From positions 1-64,000 of the forward strand of contig CAJQSW010000009.1 in assembly GCA_905616455.1 (NCBI GenBank): a DNA stretch of 64,000 bases. The letters run 5' to 3'. The translations under genes and the position numbers were made by a program. Position 1 is the stretch's first letter. Each line of letters opens with the position of its first letter. The notes under the pieces are model-generated. The model searched no databases and was not told the origin of the DNA. It saw nothing but the letters and a program-made list of their open reading frames with translations. Shown in pieces: positions 48,117-58,470 of this stretch. The DNA comes from an uncultured Candidatus Pelagibacter sp. (GTDB lineage: Bacteria > Pseudomonadota > Alphaproteobacteria > Pelagibacterales > Pelagibacteraceae).

Positions 48117-48968
48117 TTATTCACCTATTTTGATTCTATAAAAGTCATTTATCTTTAAGTCTGATATATTAAGTTCTTTTACAACATCTTGCACTTTCTT
48201 TTTAGGCTCCATAACCCAGGCTTGAGTTAATAATGCGTTATCATCTTTAAACTTATTCATTTTACCAAGACTAATTTTTTGTACTATCTCATCAGGTTTT
48301 CCTGAATTCTTTAATTCCTCTGCAACAAGAACTTGTTCTTTTTGCAGAACATCTTTGTCAATTAAATCTGAACTTAAAGCTAATGGGTTAGATGCAGCTA
48401 TATGCATTGATAGTTGTTTACCAAATATCTTAACAGCTTCACTATCATTAGAGGTTTCTAGAGATACTATAACTGATAATTTAGATAAATTATCTTTAAC
48501 AACAGTGTGTAAATAGTTAAAATTTTTAGTTCCAGACTGATTAAATGTTTTTACCTTTCCAACGGTTATTTTTTCACCCATTTTTGCTATCAATGAAACA
48601 AGGCTATCTTCAACAGATTTGCTATTTGACATGTTTGATTTATTTAATTTATTCAAATCAGAATCGTTATAGTTGTTTAAATCACTTAATTCTTTTGCAA
48701 ATGAAACAAAATCATCATTTTTTGCTACGAAGTCTGTTTCACAATTGAGCTCTAGAACAGAAATTTTATTTTCATCTCCAGAGGTGGCAATTACACCTTC
48801 TTTTGCATCTCTGGACATTTTTTTAGAAGCTTTAGAAATTCCTTTAACTCTTAAAATTTCTACTGCTTTATCTAAATCTCCACCAGATTCTTTGACAGCT
48901 AAATTACAGTCTTTAAAACCCGCGCCCGTTGCTTCTCTTAATTGCTTTACTTTTTCTATATCACTCAT
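48117..48968 (-). CDS. tsf: Elongation factor Ts
   Basis: This 283-residue factor exchanges GDP on EF-Tu. The UBA-like N terminus [20 protein letters not shown] is followed by the core [20 protein letters not shown] and [13 protein letters not shown]. Length is typical. It follows rpsB after one base on the same strand. Confidence 0.97.
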   Translation of the reverse strand: MSDIEKVKQLREATGAGFKDCNLAVKESGGDLDKAVEILRVKGISKASKKMSRDAKEGVIATSGDENKISVLELNCETDFVAKNDDFVSFAKELSDLNNYNDSDLNKLNKSNMSNSKSVEDSLVSLIAKMGEKITVGKVKTFNQSGTKNFNYLHTVVKDNLSKLSVIVSLETSNDSEAVKIFGKQLSMHIAASNPLALSSDLIDKDVLQKEQVLVAEELKNSGKPDEIVQKISLGKMNKFKDDNALLTQAWVMEPKKKVQDVVKELNISDLKINDFYRIKIGE

Positions 48969-48969
48969 T

Positions 48970-49791
48970 TTAATTTAGTTTTTCCTTTTCTTTTTTTGAA
49001 AATTTTGCATCTAATTTTTCTCTATCTAATTCTTGAACAGTCTTAGTAGATTTATCATCTGTCTTAATATCTTTAACATCCAGTTTTTCTTCTACTTTGG
49101 ATGGTGATGCTTTTTTTGCATTTTCAATAGTTTCTTTTATTAGGTTACAATAAAGATCAATTGCTCTTCTAGCGTCATCATTGCCAGGGATTGGAAAGTC
49201 AATTCCATCTGGGTTTGAATTACTATCTAATATAGCACAAATTGGAATGCCCAATTTAGATGCTTCAGCAATAGCTAAAGATTCATAATTTGTATCAATA
49301 ATAAAAACTAAATCAGGAACTTTTTTCATTTCAGCAATTCCACCTAAGGCTCTTTCTAGTTTATCTTTTTTAACACTCATTTTTAATAGCTCTTTTTTTG
49401 TAAAACCTCTATTTTCAGCAACAAGATCAGCTTCATATTTCTTCATCTTTTTAATTGACCCAGAAATTGTTCCCCAATTAGTTAACATGCCTCCTAACCA
49501 TCTATAATTTACAAAATATTGTCCAGTTTCTTTTGCAACTTCTGCAATGGCCTCTGATGCCTGTTTTTTAGTTGATACAAAAAGAATTTTGCCATTATTC
49601 GCAATAGTATTATACACTTTTTCCAAAGCTACATTTGTTAACTCTAATGTTTGAGTTAAATCAATAATGTGAATTGAATCTCTTTTACCAAAGATATATT
49701 TTTTCATCTTTGGGTTCCATCTTAAAGTCTTGTGACCTAAGTGAACGCCTGCTTCTAATAATTGTTGGATAGTTAAACTTGGTATTTTCAT
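48970..49791 (-). CDS. rpsB: 30S ribosomal protein S2
   Basis: This 273-residue protein has [59 protein letters not shown] and [18 protein letters not shown] charged Lys/Asp-rich tail (about 230-273) extends beyond the E. coli length of about 240. The leader holds interleaved complementary segments that suggest S2 autoregulation. Confidence 0.98.
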   Translation of the reverse strand: MKIPSLTIQQLLEAGVHLGHKTLRWNPKMKKYIFGKRDSIHIIDLTQTLELTNVALEKVYNTIANNGKILFVSTKKQASEAIAEVAKETGQYFVNYRWLGGMLTNWGTISGSIKKMKKYEADLVAENRGFTKKELLKMSVKKDKLERALGGIAEMKKVPDLVFIIDTNYESLAIAEASKLGIPICAILDSNSNPDGIDFPIPGNDDARRAIDLYCNLIKETIENAKKASPSKVEEKLDVKDIKTDDKSTKTVQELDREKLDAKFSKKEKEKLN

Positions 49792-49799
49792 ATTTATTC

Positions 49800-49860
49800 C
49801 CGGTTAAGCCACCACAGTAATTTCCATTTAAGGACCGGAGGTATAAAACCACAAACTGTG
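49800..49860 (-). ncRNA. Candidate rpsB leader with a pseudoknot
   Basis: Read on the rpsB strand, CACAGT (49855-49860) pairs with ACTGTG (49813-49818), and CCGGT (49834-49838) pairs with ACCGG (49800-49804). The order is first, second, first, second, so the two helices interleave as an H-type pseudoknot. The last strand ends eight bases before the rpsB ATG. S2 is known to autoregulate in E. coli through its leader; this structure is my inference and was not modelled. Confidence 0.5.
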
Positions 49861-49887
49861 TGCGTGTTAATTTAATTTTAAGTGTTA

Positions 49888-49906
49888 TTTACAAATTATT
49901 TGTAAA
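49888..49906. repeat. AT-only dyad between dnaE and rpsB
   Basis: TTTACAAAT and ATTTGTAAA form a perfect nine-base dyad about a single base, 16 bases after the dnaE stop. It could end the dnaE transcript weakly or be part of the rpsB promoter. There is no T-tract and only one G-C pair per arm. Confidence 0.35.
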
Positions 49907-49921
49907 ATAAACAAGTCTTTT

Positions 49922-52900
49922 TTATTGAATAATGGTCGAAATATCATTATTTCTTAGGGAATTTATAGCTTTTCTATCAATAAGCCTTCTATTTTTGAGT
50001 TTAAAACTAATATCGTTATTTTCATCTTTAATATTTATTTTTACCTCTGTGGTACCTTCTTCATTTATTAAATCGGATATTTTATCTATGTCTTTAACAG
50101 ATTCAATATTGAATATAATTTCATTAACTGGTTTATTAAAAAGATTCTTAAGCGAAGCTATTTTTTGAACATTTATTCTTTTAAATCTATTCTCATCATT
50201 AGATATAGTCTTGATTAAGGTTATAATTAGAGAATTACCTTCAATTAGAATTTCTCTATTTAATTCCAAAATATCAGAAAAGATAAATAGTTCAAAAACA
50301 CTCGTTAAATCTGTAAATTTAATAACACCATACGAATTACCTTTTGCTGTTTTTCTTTCAGTAATTTTTAAAAGTGTTGCTGCAATATTAGCATCTTTAA
50401 TATCATCATCTAAATTAAATTTTAAATAATCAACTATTTTATAATCATCAAAAATTTCTTTAAATTGATTTAATGGGTGATCAGATATAAAAAAACCAAT
50501 AGCTTCAAATTCTCTTGACAATCGATCTTCAAATTTCCAATCTTCAATATTAAGAACGATTTTATTATCCTGCTCTTCATCAGATGCAAAAAGATCAATT
50601 TGGTTTGCTGCCTTGTTTTCAAAAATATTTTTTATTTTTAAAATAAAATTAGGAATTGAATTAAATAATGCCTGTCTATTATTATCTATATTATCAAAAG
50701 CACCTGCTTTAACTAGACCTTCTAATTGTAGTTTATTAATATCTTTAGGGCTAACTCTATTTAGAAAATCATTGATTGATTTAAAATTACCATTTTCTTT
50801 TCTTTCCTTTACCACATTTGAAATTGCTTCAAGTCCCACACTTTTAATTCCACCCAAAGCATAATAGAAGTTTTCTTCATCAAATTGAAAATCTTCAAAA
50901 CATCTATTTATATCTGGTCTTACAACCTTGATATTAATTCTTTTAAGCTCTTCATGAAATTCCCCAAGTTTATTTTGGTTTGACAAATCCATTGTCATTG
51001 AGGCAGCAAAAAACTCTTTAGGATAGTATGTTTTTAAAAATGCTGTTTGATAAGAAATGATTGCATAAGCTGCTGCGTGACTTTTGTTAAAACCATACTC
51101 AGCAAATGGTTCAATCTTTAAAAAGATACTTGCTGCAATATCCTTGCTAATACCATTTTTAAGAGCACCAGCAATAAAACCTTGTTTTTGTTTCTCTAGT
51201 TCTGCTCTTTTCTTTTTACCCATCGCTCTTCTTAAAATATCAGCTTCACCTGCGGTAAAACCAGAGAGCTTTTGAGCTATTTGCATCACTTGTTCTTGAT
51301 AAATAATAACACCATAAGTAGGTTTAAGAATATCCTCAAGTAAGGGATGTAAATAATCTGGTGTTTGCCGACCATGTTTACAGTCGTTATAAACTGGTAT
51401 GTTGCCCATGGGTCCCGGACGATAAAGAGCAACTAAAGCAATAATATCTTCAATATGATTTGGCTTCATTTGCAATAATGCTTCACGCATTCCAGCACTT
51501 TCCACCTGAAATAATCCAACTGTATGACCAGATGATAATAATTCAAAAACCCTCTTATCTTCAAAGTCAATATCTTCAATCTTAAAATTTTTAACTTTTT
51601 CATTAATTAGTTTTTGAGTTCTATTAATTACAGTTAAAGTTTTTAAACCTAAAAAATCAAACTTTATTAAGCCTGCATTTTCTGCCGAATACATGTCGAA
51701 TTGTGTAGATGGTAATAACAAATTTGCAGCAGCATCCTTATATAAAGGGACAACTTCTGTTAATTTTCTATCCGCTATAACCACACCAGCAGCATGAGTT
51801 GCTACATTTCTATTCAAACCTTCTAATTTTAAGGAAAGATCAGTTAGTTTTTTTACACGAGGATCTTCATTAACTAATTTTTGCAGTCGTGGTTCACTAT
51901 TAATGCATTCAATTAAGCTTTGTGGTCTCGATGGATCAAATGGTATCATTTTTGAAATACTATCAACAAAACCATATGGTAAACCTAATACTCTACCAAC
52001 ATCTCTAATAACCATTCTTGCTTTTAATTTTCCAAAAGTAATAATATGAGCAACACTGTCTTTGTATTTTAATGTTAAATATTTGAAAACAAGATCTCTT
52101 TTTTCTTCACAAAAATCTATATCAAAGTCAGGCATTGAGACACGGTCAGGATTTAAAAACCTTTCAAATATTAAGTTGAATTTTATAGGATCAACATCTG
52201 TAATAGATAAACACCAAGCAACAAGAGAACCAGCACCGGAACCTCTGCCAGGTCCTACAGGAATATCATTATTCTTAGCCCATTTAATATAATCAGAAAC
52301 AATTAAAAAATAACTAGGATATTTCATTTCAATGATGATCTTTAACTCATGATCTAACCTATCTTTATATTTTAGAAATTGATCATTACTGTTTAAATCT
52401 TTTTCCTCAATCTTAAAAATGTTTTTAAACTTTTTTTTTAATCCATCAAATGAATCTCTTTTAAGTACTTCATCAGCACTACCATCTTTTTCAGAGCTAA
52501 TATTTGGTAGTACAGGTTTAGAAAATTGTGGTCTAAAATTACATTTGAATGGTAGGTTAAAATTATTCTCTAAAGCTTCAGGAAGATCTGAAAATAATTC
52601 AGACATTTCTTTGTTAGACTTGAAGTAATGCTGATTACTGTACTTAATTCTATTCTTTTCATTAACATAAGTTTTTGCTCCAATGCAAGTTAAGGCATCA
52701 TGGGCTTCATGCATATCTGCTGTTAAGTAGTAAACTTCATTTGTTGCAATAATTGGTATCTTTATCTTAAATGATTGTTCTAAATTAAATTTTTCAAAAG
52801 CAATTTCATTTTGATCTCCATGTCTTTGAATTTCTAAATAAAATCTATCCTTAAAATTTGACGATAAGCTATTATATATTTTGGTTATTTCCCCTAAACG

Positions 52901-53338
52901 ACCTTTTTCAAATAATCTGCCAAATAAACCATGAATTGTTCCAGAAAGCAAAGACACACCTTCCATGTCACTAAGAAGTTCTTTAATGTCTAAATGAGGA
53001 TCGGAAAGTGCATCATTTTCAAGATAAGACCTAGAAGAGAGTTCGATGATCCGTTTATAACCTTTTTCATTAAGGGCAATCAAAGGAAGTAAGCCTGTCG
53101 TATCTTCAAATCTAAAATGAATTTGCGTGCCAATTATTGGTTGTGTTCCAACTTTAGAAATATTTTCAGCAAACTCTAATGCACCACACAGATTTGATGT
53201 ATCAGAAAGACCTAAGCAGGATATTTTATTTTCTTTACAAAAATCTTTTAAATTATCAATCTTAATTGCACCTTCACAAATTGAATATTGCGTATGAATT
53301 TTGAGATGATTGAAGTTTTGATTATTTAATTCTGGCAT
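49922..53338 (-). CDS. dnaE: DNA polymerase III alpha subunit
   Basis: This 1138-residue replicative polymerase has an N-terminal PHP domain beginning FNHLKIHTQYSICEGAIKID, the catalytic palm with GPGRGSGAGSLVAWCL and the acidic SMPDFDIDFCEEKRD, then the helix-hairpin region and a C-terminal OB fold. I chose ATG at 53336-53338; another in-frame start is eight codons upstream. The start overlaps the lolD stop. Confidence 0.97.
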   Translation of the reverse strand: MPELNNQNFNHLKIHTQYSICEGAIKIDNLKDFCKENKISCLGLSDTSNLCGALEFAENISKVGTQPIIGTQIHFRFEDTTGLLPLIALNEKGYKRIIELSSRSYLENDALSDPHLDIKELLSDMEGVSLLSGTIHGLFGRLFEKGRLGEITKIYNSLSSNFKDRFYLEIQRHGDQNEIAFEKFNLEQSFKIKIPIIATNEVYYLTADMHEAHDALTCIGAKTYVNEKNRIKYSNQHYFKSNKEMSELFSDLPEALENNFNLPFKCNFRPQFSKPVLPNISSEKDGSADEVLKRDSFDGLKKKFKNIFKIEEKDLNSNDQFLKYKDRLDHELKIIIEMKYPSYFLIVSDYIKWAKNNDIPVGPGRGSGAGSLVAWCLSITDVDPIKFNLIFERFLNPDRVSMPDFDIDFCEEKRDLVFKYLTLKYKDSVAHIITFGKLKARMVIRDVGRVLGLPYGFVDSISKMIPFDPSRPQSLIECINSEPRLQKLVNEDPRVKKLTDLSLKLEGLNRNVATHAAGVVIADRKLTEVVPLYKDAAANLLLPSTQFDMYSAENAGLIKFDFLGLKTLTVINRTQKLINEKVKNFKIEDIDFEDKRVFELLSSGHTVGLFQVESAGMREALLQMKPNHIEDIIALVALYRPGPMGNIPVYNDCKHGRQTPDYLHPLLEDILKPTYGVIIYQEQVMQIAQKLSGFTAGEADILRRAMGKKKRAELEKQKQGFIAGALKNGISKDIAASIFLKIEPFAEYGFNKSHAAAYAIISYQTAFLKTYYPKEFFAASMTMDLSNQNKLGEFHEELKRINIKVVRPDINRCFEDFQFDEENFYYALGGIKSVGLEAISNVVKERKENGNFKSINDFLNRVSPKDINKLQLEGLVKAGAFDNIDNNRQALFNSIPNFILKIKNIFENKAANQIDLFASDEEQDNKIVLNIEDWKFEDRLSREFEAIGFFISDHPLNQFKEIFDDYKIVDYLKFNLDDDIKDANIAATLLKITERKTAKGNSYGVIKFTDLTSVFELFIFSDILELNREILIEGNSLIITLIKTISNDENRFKRINVQKIASLKNLFNKPVNEIIFNIESVKDIDKISDLINEEGTTEVKINIKDENNDISFKLKNRRLIDRKAINSLRNNDISTIIQ

Positions 53339-54008
53339 TGATAGTTTTAATATTACCATCAATCATTTCTAATTTGCAATCAGCCATATTAGCAAAAAAT
53401 CTATTATGGGTTGCATAGATTATTAATCTAGTCTTGTTTTTTAAATTATATAAAACATTAAAAACCTCTTTGGCTGTCGTATGATCGAGGCTACCTGTTG
53501 GCTCATCAGCCAATATAATTTCAGGTTCATTTATAAGTGCTCGAGCCATTGCAATTCTTTGCATCTCACCACCAGATAATTCCGATGGGTAATGATGCTC
53601 TCGAGATGAAAGACCCATTTCTTTGATCATTTTCTTTGCTTTTTGAACTGAATTATTTTTATCATTAGTAAGAGCAAGACCTGCAAGATAAACATTTTCT
53701 AATGCTGTGAAGTCAGGAAGTAAATTATTTTGTTGATAGATAATCCCAATTTTTTTAGACCTAATTTTGTCATTATTAGTATTATCATTAAAATTTATTG
53801 TATTATTTCCAATTATCAATGAGCCAGCTGTAGGTTTATCAATCATTGAAAGTATATTTAGTAGTGTAGATTTTCCTGACCCTGATGGACCCATAAGAGA
53901 GTAAATTTTACCTTTGGTAAATGAATAATCAATTTTTTTTAAAACAGTTACTTTTTTATTATTAGAAAAAGATTTAGAAATCTTTTTTATAGATATTAAA
54001 TTATTCAT
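53322..54008 (-). CDS. lolD: Lipoprotein release ATP-binding protein LolD
   Basis: This 228-residue ATPase drives release of outer-membrane lipoproteins. Motifs are Walker [20 protein letters not shown]-loop IGIIYQQNNLLPDFT, signature LSGGEMQRIAMARAL and Walker B IILADEPTGSLD. The start overlaps the lolC/E stop by eight bases; the stop overlaps dnaE. LolD and LolC/E form the complete transporter in alphaproteobacteria. Confidence 0.95.
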   Translation of the reverse strand: MNNLISIKKISKSFSNNKKVTVLKKIDYSFTKGKIYSLMGPSGSGKSTLLNILSMIDKPTAGSLIIGNNTINFNDNTNNDKIRSKKIGIIYQQNNLLPDFTALENVYLAGLALTNDKNNSVQKAKKMIKEMGLSSREHHYPSELSGGEMQRIAMARALINEPEIILADEPTGSLDHTTAKEVFNVLYNLKNKTRLIIYATHNRFFANMADCKLEMIDGNIKTINARIK

Positions 54009-55233
54009 ATTTTAGGCCTTTAACAGGATCTAATTTTGATGCTTTTATAGCTGGAAAAATCGAAACGACGATAGTTATAAATATTGAACATAGTGAAATA
54101 ATAATAATTGATTTTGGGTTGATTTCAGAAGGCATTGTACTTAAAAAATAAATCTCCTCAGGAAAGAGACTAATATTAAAAGTATTACTTAAAAATTCTC
54201 TAAGATTCTCAATATATAAAGAAAACATTACACCTAAAAAAATCCCAAAGAATGTTGCTGTGGTTCCAATAATAACACCAACTAAAAAAAAGATTTTTAT
54301 AATAGATTTATTTAAGACACCAATAGATTTAAGTATTGCTATATCTTTAGTTTTGTTTTTTACCAAAATTGTAAGTCCTGAAATAATATTAAAGGCTGCA
54401 ACTATAATAATTAAAGATAAGATTATAAACATTACATTTCTTTCAACTTTTAAAGCTGAAAATAAGGAGCTATTCATATCAGCCCAAGTATATACAAATT
54501 CATTATTAAATATTTTCTGAACCTGGTTTTTGATTTCGTCAATATTAGATGGGTTATTCAAATAAATTTCTAAATTTCTTTTTCCTTTATCTAGATCAAA
54601 AAAGCTTTCCAGCGTATCAAGGTTTATAAAAGCTATGTTGGCATCAAAATCTGCCAAACCACTATCAAAAATTGAACTTATAATAAAAGTTTCTTGCTTA
54701 GGTAAACTCCCAATAATTGTTTCAATGCCTACAGGGGACATAATTGACACTCTGTCACCTATATTAAGTCCTAAATTAAAACTTAATTCTCTACCTATTG
54801 ATATTGAGTTTTTTAATAACTGATTTGATTCACCAATTAACTTACCTTTTTTAACAACATCAAGTTTTGGGAAATTTTTACTGCTATAACCCCTTAAAAC
54901 TAATCCCTTGGTATAATCTTTACTAATAACAATAGCCTCACCAGAATTGCTAAAAATTAAATCTTTTGAAATTAATTTTAAGTTGTTGTCATCAAGCTTA
55001 TCTAAACTAATTGAGTTTTCATAAGGTTTAACTGTTACATGTGCGTTAAATCCAACAATTTTACTAATTAACTCTGTTCTAAAACCGTTCATTACTGACA
55101 TAACAATAATCAGTACCGCAACACCTAAACTTATACCAATAAATGAAAAGATAGAAATTATATTTAAAAAGCCATCTTTTTTTCTCGTTTTTAAATATCT
55201 AAACGTAATTTCTTTTTCTAATGTAGAAATCAA
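54001..55233 (-). CDS. lolC: Lipoprotein release permease LolC/LolE
   Basis: This 410-residue inner-membrane protein has an N-terminal helix (about 25-48), a large periplasmic part (about 50-265) and three C-terminal helices, the FtsX-like layout. FLNIISIFSFIGISLGVAVLI and the ILKSIGVLNKSIIKIFFLVG coupling segment are typical. The start seems to be TTG at 55231-55233 with TTGA overlap to proS. Only one such permease is in the operon, so it may act as a homodimer. Confidence 0.92.
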   Translation of the reverse strand: MISTLEKEITFRYLKTRKKDGFLNIISIFSFIGISLGVAVLIIVMSVMNGFRTELISKIVGFNAHVTVKPYENSISLDKLDDNNLKLISKDLIFSNSGEAIVISKDYTKGLVLRGYSSKNFPKLDVVKKGKLIGESNQLLKNSISIGRELSFNLGLNIGDRVSIMSPVGIETIIGSLPKQETFIISSIFDSGLADFDANIAFINLDTLESFFDLDKGKRNLEIYLNNPSNIDEIKNQVQKIFNNEFVYTWADMNSSLFSALKVERNVMFIILSLIIIVAAFNIISGLTILVKNKTKDIAILKSIGVLNKSIIKIFFLVGVIIGTTATFFGIFLGVMFSLYIENLREFLSNTFNISLFPEEIYFLSTMPSEINPKSIIIISLCSIFITIVVSIFPAIKASKLDPVKGLKYE

Positions 55234-56564
55234 TTTTTTTCTTTTAGTTCAGTTAAAATTTTAGTTATTTGATCTAACGTTAAATTCCTAGAGTCTTTTC
55301 CTATTTCTTTAAACTCTAATAGATCACCTTCTGATTTTTTTCCTATAATGATTTGATACGGGACACCAATTAAATTAAATTTTTTGATTTTAGATGAGAG
55401 ATTTTCATCCATGTCATCAATAATTGTATCAATATTATTGCTTTCAAAGTGTTTAAAAAGACTAGTAGCCTTATTCAGTGCAGATTTATCATTTTTATTA
55501 ATCATTGGAATTATAGCGAGTTCATATGGTGCTACAGAAAATGGCCATTTCATAATTTCATTTTTCTCATCATATTTTGCTTCTATAATGGCACCAACAA
55601 GTCTTGATACACCAATTCCATATGATCCCATTTTAACAAAGTCTTTTTTACCACCCGGAAGATCTACAGCTGCATTTAGAGCTCTTGAATACTTATCTCC
55701 AAAATAAAAAATGTGACCTACTTCAATACCTTTAGTAATCAGTCTATTTTCCTCAGATACTTTTTCTTCAAATTCAACTTTATTAAATTTTTCATCAGCT
55801 ACAGAATAATATTGTTCATATTTTTTTCTTAAGTCTTCTAAAGATTGTCTATCCATTATTGAACCTTCACTGTCTAAATCAAAAACTCTTTTATCTGTAA
55901 AAATTTTACTTTCACCTGTATCTGCTAAAATAATAAATTCATGAGAAAGGTTTCCACCAATAGGCCCTGTATCTGCTGCCATTGGAATAGCTGAAAGTTC
56001 CAATCTTTTAAAAGTTTTTAAATAAGAAAAAAAGAATTTATTATATGAGAAAGCTGCATCTTCGTCGTTTACATCAAATGAATATGCATCCTTCATATAA
56101 AATTCTCTACCTCTCATTATTCCAAATCTTGGTCTCACTTCATCTCTAAATTTCCATTGTATGTGATACAATAATTGAGGCAGTGATTTGTACGATTTAA
56201 TACTTGTTCTAAATATGTCAGTGACTAACTCCTCGTTAGTTGGTCCATAAAGCATTTCCCTACCTTGTCTGTCTTTAATTCGAAGCATTTCATCTCCATA
56301 ATCATCATAACGACCACTTTCTTTCCAAATATCGCTGGGTTGAATTGTTGGCATAAGTATTTCTTGGGCACCAATTTTATTCTGTTCTTCTCTTACTATT
56401 TGTTCAATTTTTTTCATCACCTTAAAACCTAAAGGTAGCCAAGAATAAATACCTGCAGAAGATTGCTTAATCATTCCTACTCTGAGCATTAATTGATGTG
56501 ATTTAATTTTTGCTTCTGAGGGGTTGTTTTTTAATATTGGTATGAATGATTTTGAAATGTACAT
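55230..56564 (-). CDS. proS: Prolyl-tRNA synthetase (short form)
   Basis: This 444-residue class II synthetase has the motif 1 to 3 region: GIYSWLPLGFKVMKKIEQIV, MLYGPTNEELVTDIFR, WKFRDEVRPRFGIMRGREF, GGNLSHEF and a C-terminal anticodon-binding domain. It lacks the large editing insertion found in E. coli ProRS, as is normal in alphaproteobacteria (about 440 residues). Confidence 0.96.
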   Translation of the reverse strand: MYISKSFIPILKNNPSEAKIKSHQLMLRVGMIKQSSAGIYSWLPLGFKVMKKIEQIVREEQNKIGAQEILMPTIQPSDIWKESGRYDDYGDEMLRIKDRQGREMLYGPTNEELVTDIFRTSIKSYKSLPQLLYHIQWKFRDEVRPRFGIMRGREFYMKDAYSFDVNDEDAAFSYNKFFFSYLKTFKRLELSAIPMAADTGPIGGNLSHEFIILADTGESKIFTDKRVFDLDSEGSIMDRQSLEDLRKKYEQYYSVADEKFNKVEFEEKVSEENRLITKGIEVGHIFYFGDKYSRALNAAVDLPGGKKDFVKMGSYGIGVSRLVGAIIEAKYDEKNEIMKWPFSVAPYELAIIPMINKNDKSALNKATSLFKHFESNNIDTIIDDMDENLSSKIKKFNLIGVPYQIIIGKKSEGDLLEFKEIGKDSRNLTLDQITKILTELKEKN

Positions 56565-56566
56565 TT

Positions 56567-56812
56567 TTAGCTAATTATATATCTTAAATTTAAATATTCA
56601 TATTTTATCAATAAATAAATTATCATGAAAATAACAGTTGTAATACCAGTACAATAAATAAATTTTTTTAACATTTTAGGATTTTCTGGAGAACCAGCGT
56701 CTTCACCTTCGATTTTAATAGATTTTAGTCTATTTACGTCAATTGGAAGAATTGTAAAAAAAACTATCCACCAGATTATAATGTAAATTATAGCAAGGCC
56801 TGTTGCGCTCAT
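56567..56812 (-). CDS. DUF1467 family membrane protein
   Basis: This 81-residue protein has two membrane helices (about 4-22 and 53-72) with the loop IDVNRLKSIKIEGEDAGSPE typical of DUF1467. The function is unknown. It keeps its conserved place between rnj and proS, with no gap to rnj. Many relatives have a methylmalonyl-CoA epimerase gene between rnj and this gene, absent here. Confidence 0.85.
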   Translation of the reverse strand: MSATGLAIIYIIIWWIVFFTILPIDVNRLKSIKIEGEDAGSPENPKMLKKFIYCTGITTVIFMIIYLLIKYEYLNLRYIIS

Positions 56813-58468
56813 CTAGATTCTTACAAGATTGATATTTATAAATGGTCTTTTACCAGTCAATTCTTTGGCACATCTTCTACATGTAATTTTTAATGCGTCA
56901 ATTAAATTGTATTCTTGTTTTTTACTTTTTATAGAAAAGCTTCGAGTTGTTTTTTCTATTGCTTCTTCTAATTCATATATAAATTCGTCAGCATCATATA
57001 CAGGTAATCCTCTAAAAGTTAATACAGGTCTTTTGTGAATATTGCCCTTAGGCGTAATTAAGATTGTCACCTCCATATATCCATTAGCAGCTATATTTTT
57101 TCTATCTTTAATTGATTGAGCATCTTCCTCGACACTCATATTTCCATCTAAATAAAGTCTACCACTTGGAGCTTTATCAAAAACATGTGGTTTGCCTGGA
57201 GCTAATTTTACAATATCTCCGTTTTCTACTTGAACGGGGTGTGGAACTTTCATTTCATGTGCAAATTTCATATGTTCAATCATATGTCTATGTTCTCCAT
57301 GAACGGGGACTGCACATTGGGGTTTAATCCAGTCATACATTTCTCTTAGATCATCTCTATTTGGGTGACCAGAAACATGAACAAATTCACTTTCCTCAGA
57401 AATAACTTCAATACCATCCCTAACTAATTGATTTTGTAATTTGTATAATTTTTTTTCATTACCTGGAATAATTTTAGATGAAAAAATAACGGCATCATCT
57501 TTTTCGATAAACACATCTGGATGAGTATAACTTGAAATTCTCATCAATGCTGCCATAGGCTCACCTTGGCTACCAGTACAAAGATAAACTATTTTTTCTC
57601 TAGCAATTTTTTTCGCTTCACGAGCATCTATAGGTTCAATAACATTTTTCAAATACCCACATTGTCTTGCTGCCTTAAATATTCTATGCATGGACCTTCC
57701 AACAAGAGATATTTGTCTACCAGTTTTTTCTGCACAATAGAAGGCTGTTTCCATGCGTGCAACATTTGATGCAAAAGAAGCCATGACAATTCTTTTTTTA
57801 AGGCTACCCATAATATTTAATAAACTTTTTCTAACATCTAGTTCTGAACCGGCTTTTCCCATACTAAATACATTTGTTGAATCACAAACCATGGCAAGGA
57901 CACCTTCTTTACCAATTTCTTTAAGTCTTTCAGAGTTAATTTTTTCACCAATTAATGGTTCTGGGTCAATCTTCCAATCTCCTGTATGCAATATTACACC
58001 AGCAGGAGTTTCAATTCTAAGACCATTAGGTTCAAGAATTGAGTGGGTTAACGTGATGTACTCTATTTTAAAAGGGTCTAAATCTACCGTTCCATTTAAT
58101 TGAACTATTTTTAGATAATTAGTTGCATCAATATTCTTTTCTTTAAGTTTTTCCTTTATTAAAACTGCAGTAAACGGAGTTGCAAAAATTTTACATTTTA
58201 ATTGAGGCCAAAGATGTGCAATTGCTCCTATATGATCTTCATGTGCATGAGTTAAAATGATTCCTAAAAGATCTTTTTTTTTATCCACAATAAATCCAGG
58301 ATCTGGGTAAATCAGATCAATTCCTGGCAAGGTATCATCAGCAAATGTAACCCCTATATCAACCATGATCCATTTATGTTCACCTGGCTTACCGTAGGCA
58401 AACAGGTTCATATTCATGCCGATTTCTCCTGAGCCCCCTAAAGGGCAAAATAATAATTCATCTTTCAT
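56813..58468 (-). CDS. rnj: Ribonuclease J
   Basis: This 551-residue metallo-beta-lactamase/beta-CASP RNase processes and degrades RNA. Zinc motif ILTHAHEDHIGAIAH is near residue 74, VILHTGDWKIDPEPL follows, the beta-CASP part has VYLCTGSQGEPMAALMR and VHVSGHPNRDDLREM, and PVHGEHRHMIEH closes the active site. Length is typical of alphaproteobacterial RNase J. Confidence 0.96.
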   Translation of the reverse strand: MKDELLFCPLGGSGEIGMNMNLFAYGKPGEHKWIMVDIGVTFADDTLPGIDLIYPDPGFIVDKKKDLLGIILTHAHEDHIGAIAHLWPQLKCKIFATPFTAVLIKEKLKEKNIDATNYLKIVQLNGTVDLDPFKIEYITLTHSILEPNGLRIETPAGVILHTGDWKIDPEPLIGEKINSERLKEIGKEGVLAMVCDSTNVFSMGKAGSELDVRKSLLNIMGSLKKRIVMASFASNVARMETAFYCAEKTGRQISLVGRSMHRIFKAARQCGYLKNVIEPIDAREAKKIAREKIVYLCTGSQGEPMAALMRISSYTHPDVFIEKDDAVIFSSKIIPGNEKKLYKLQNQLVRDGIEVISEESEFVHVSGHPNRDDLREMYDWIKPQCAVPVHGEHRHMIEHMKFAHEMKVPHPVQVENGDIVKLAPGKPHVFDKAPSGRLYLDGNMSVEEDAQSIKDRKNIAANGYMEVTILITPKGNIHKRPVLTFRGLPVYDADEFIYELEEAIEKTTRSFSIKSKKQEYNLIDALKITCRRCAKELTGKRPFININLVRI

Positions 58469-58470
58469 AT

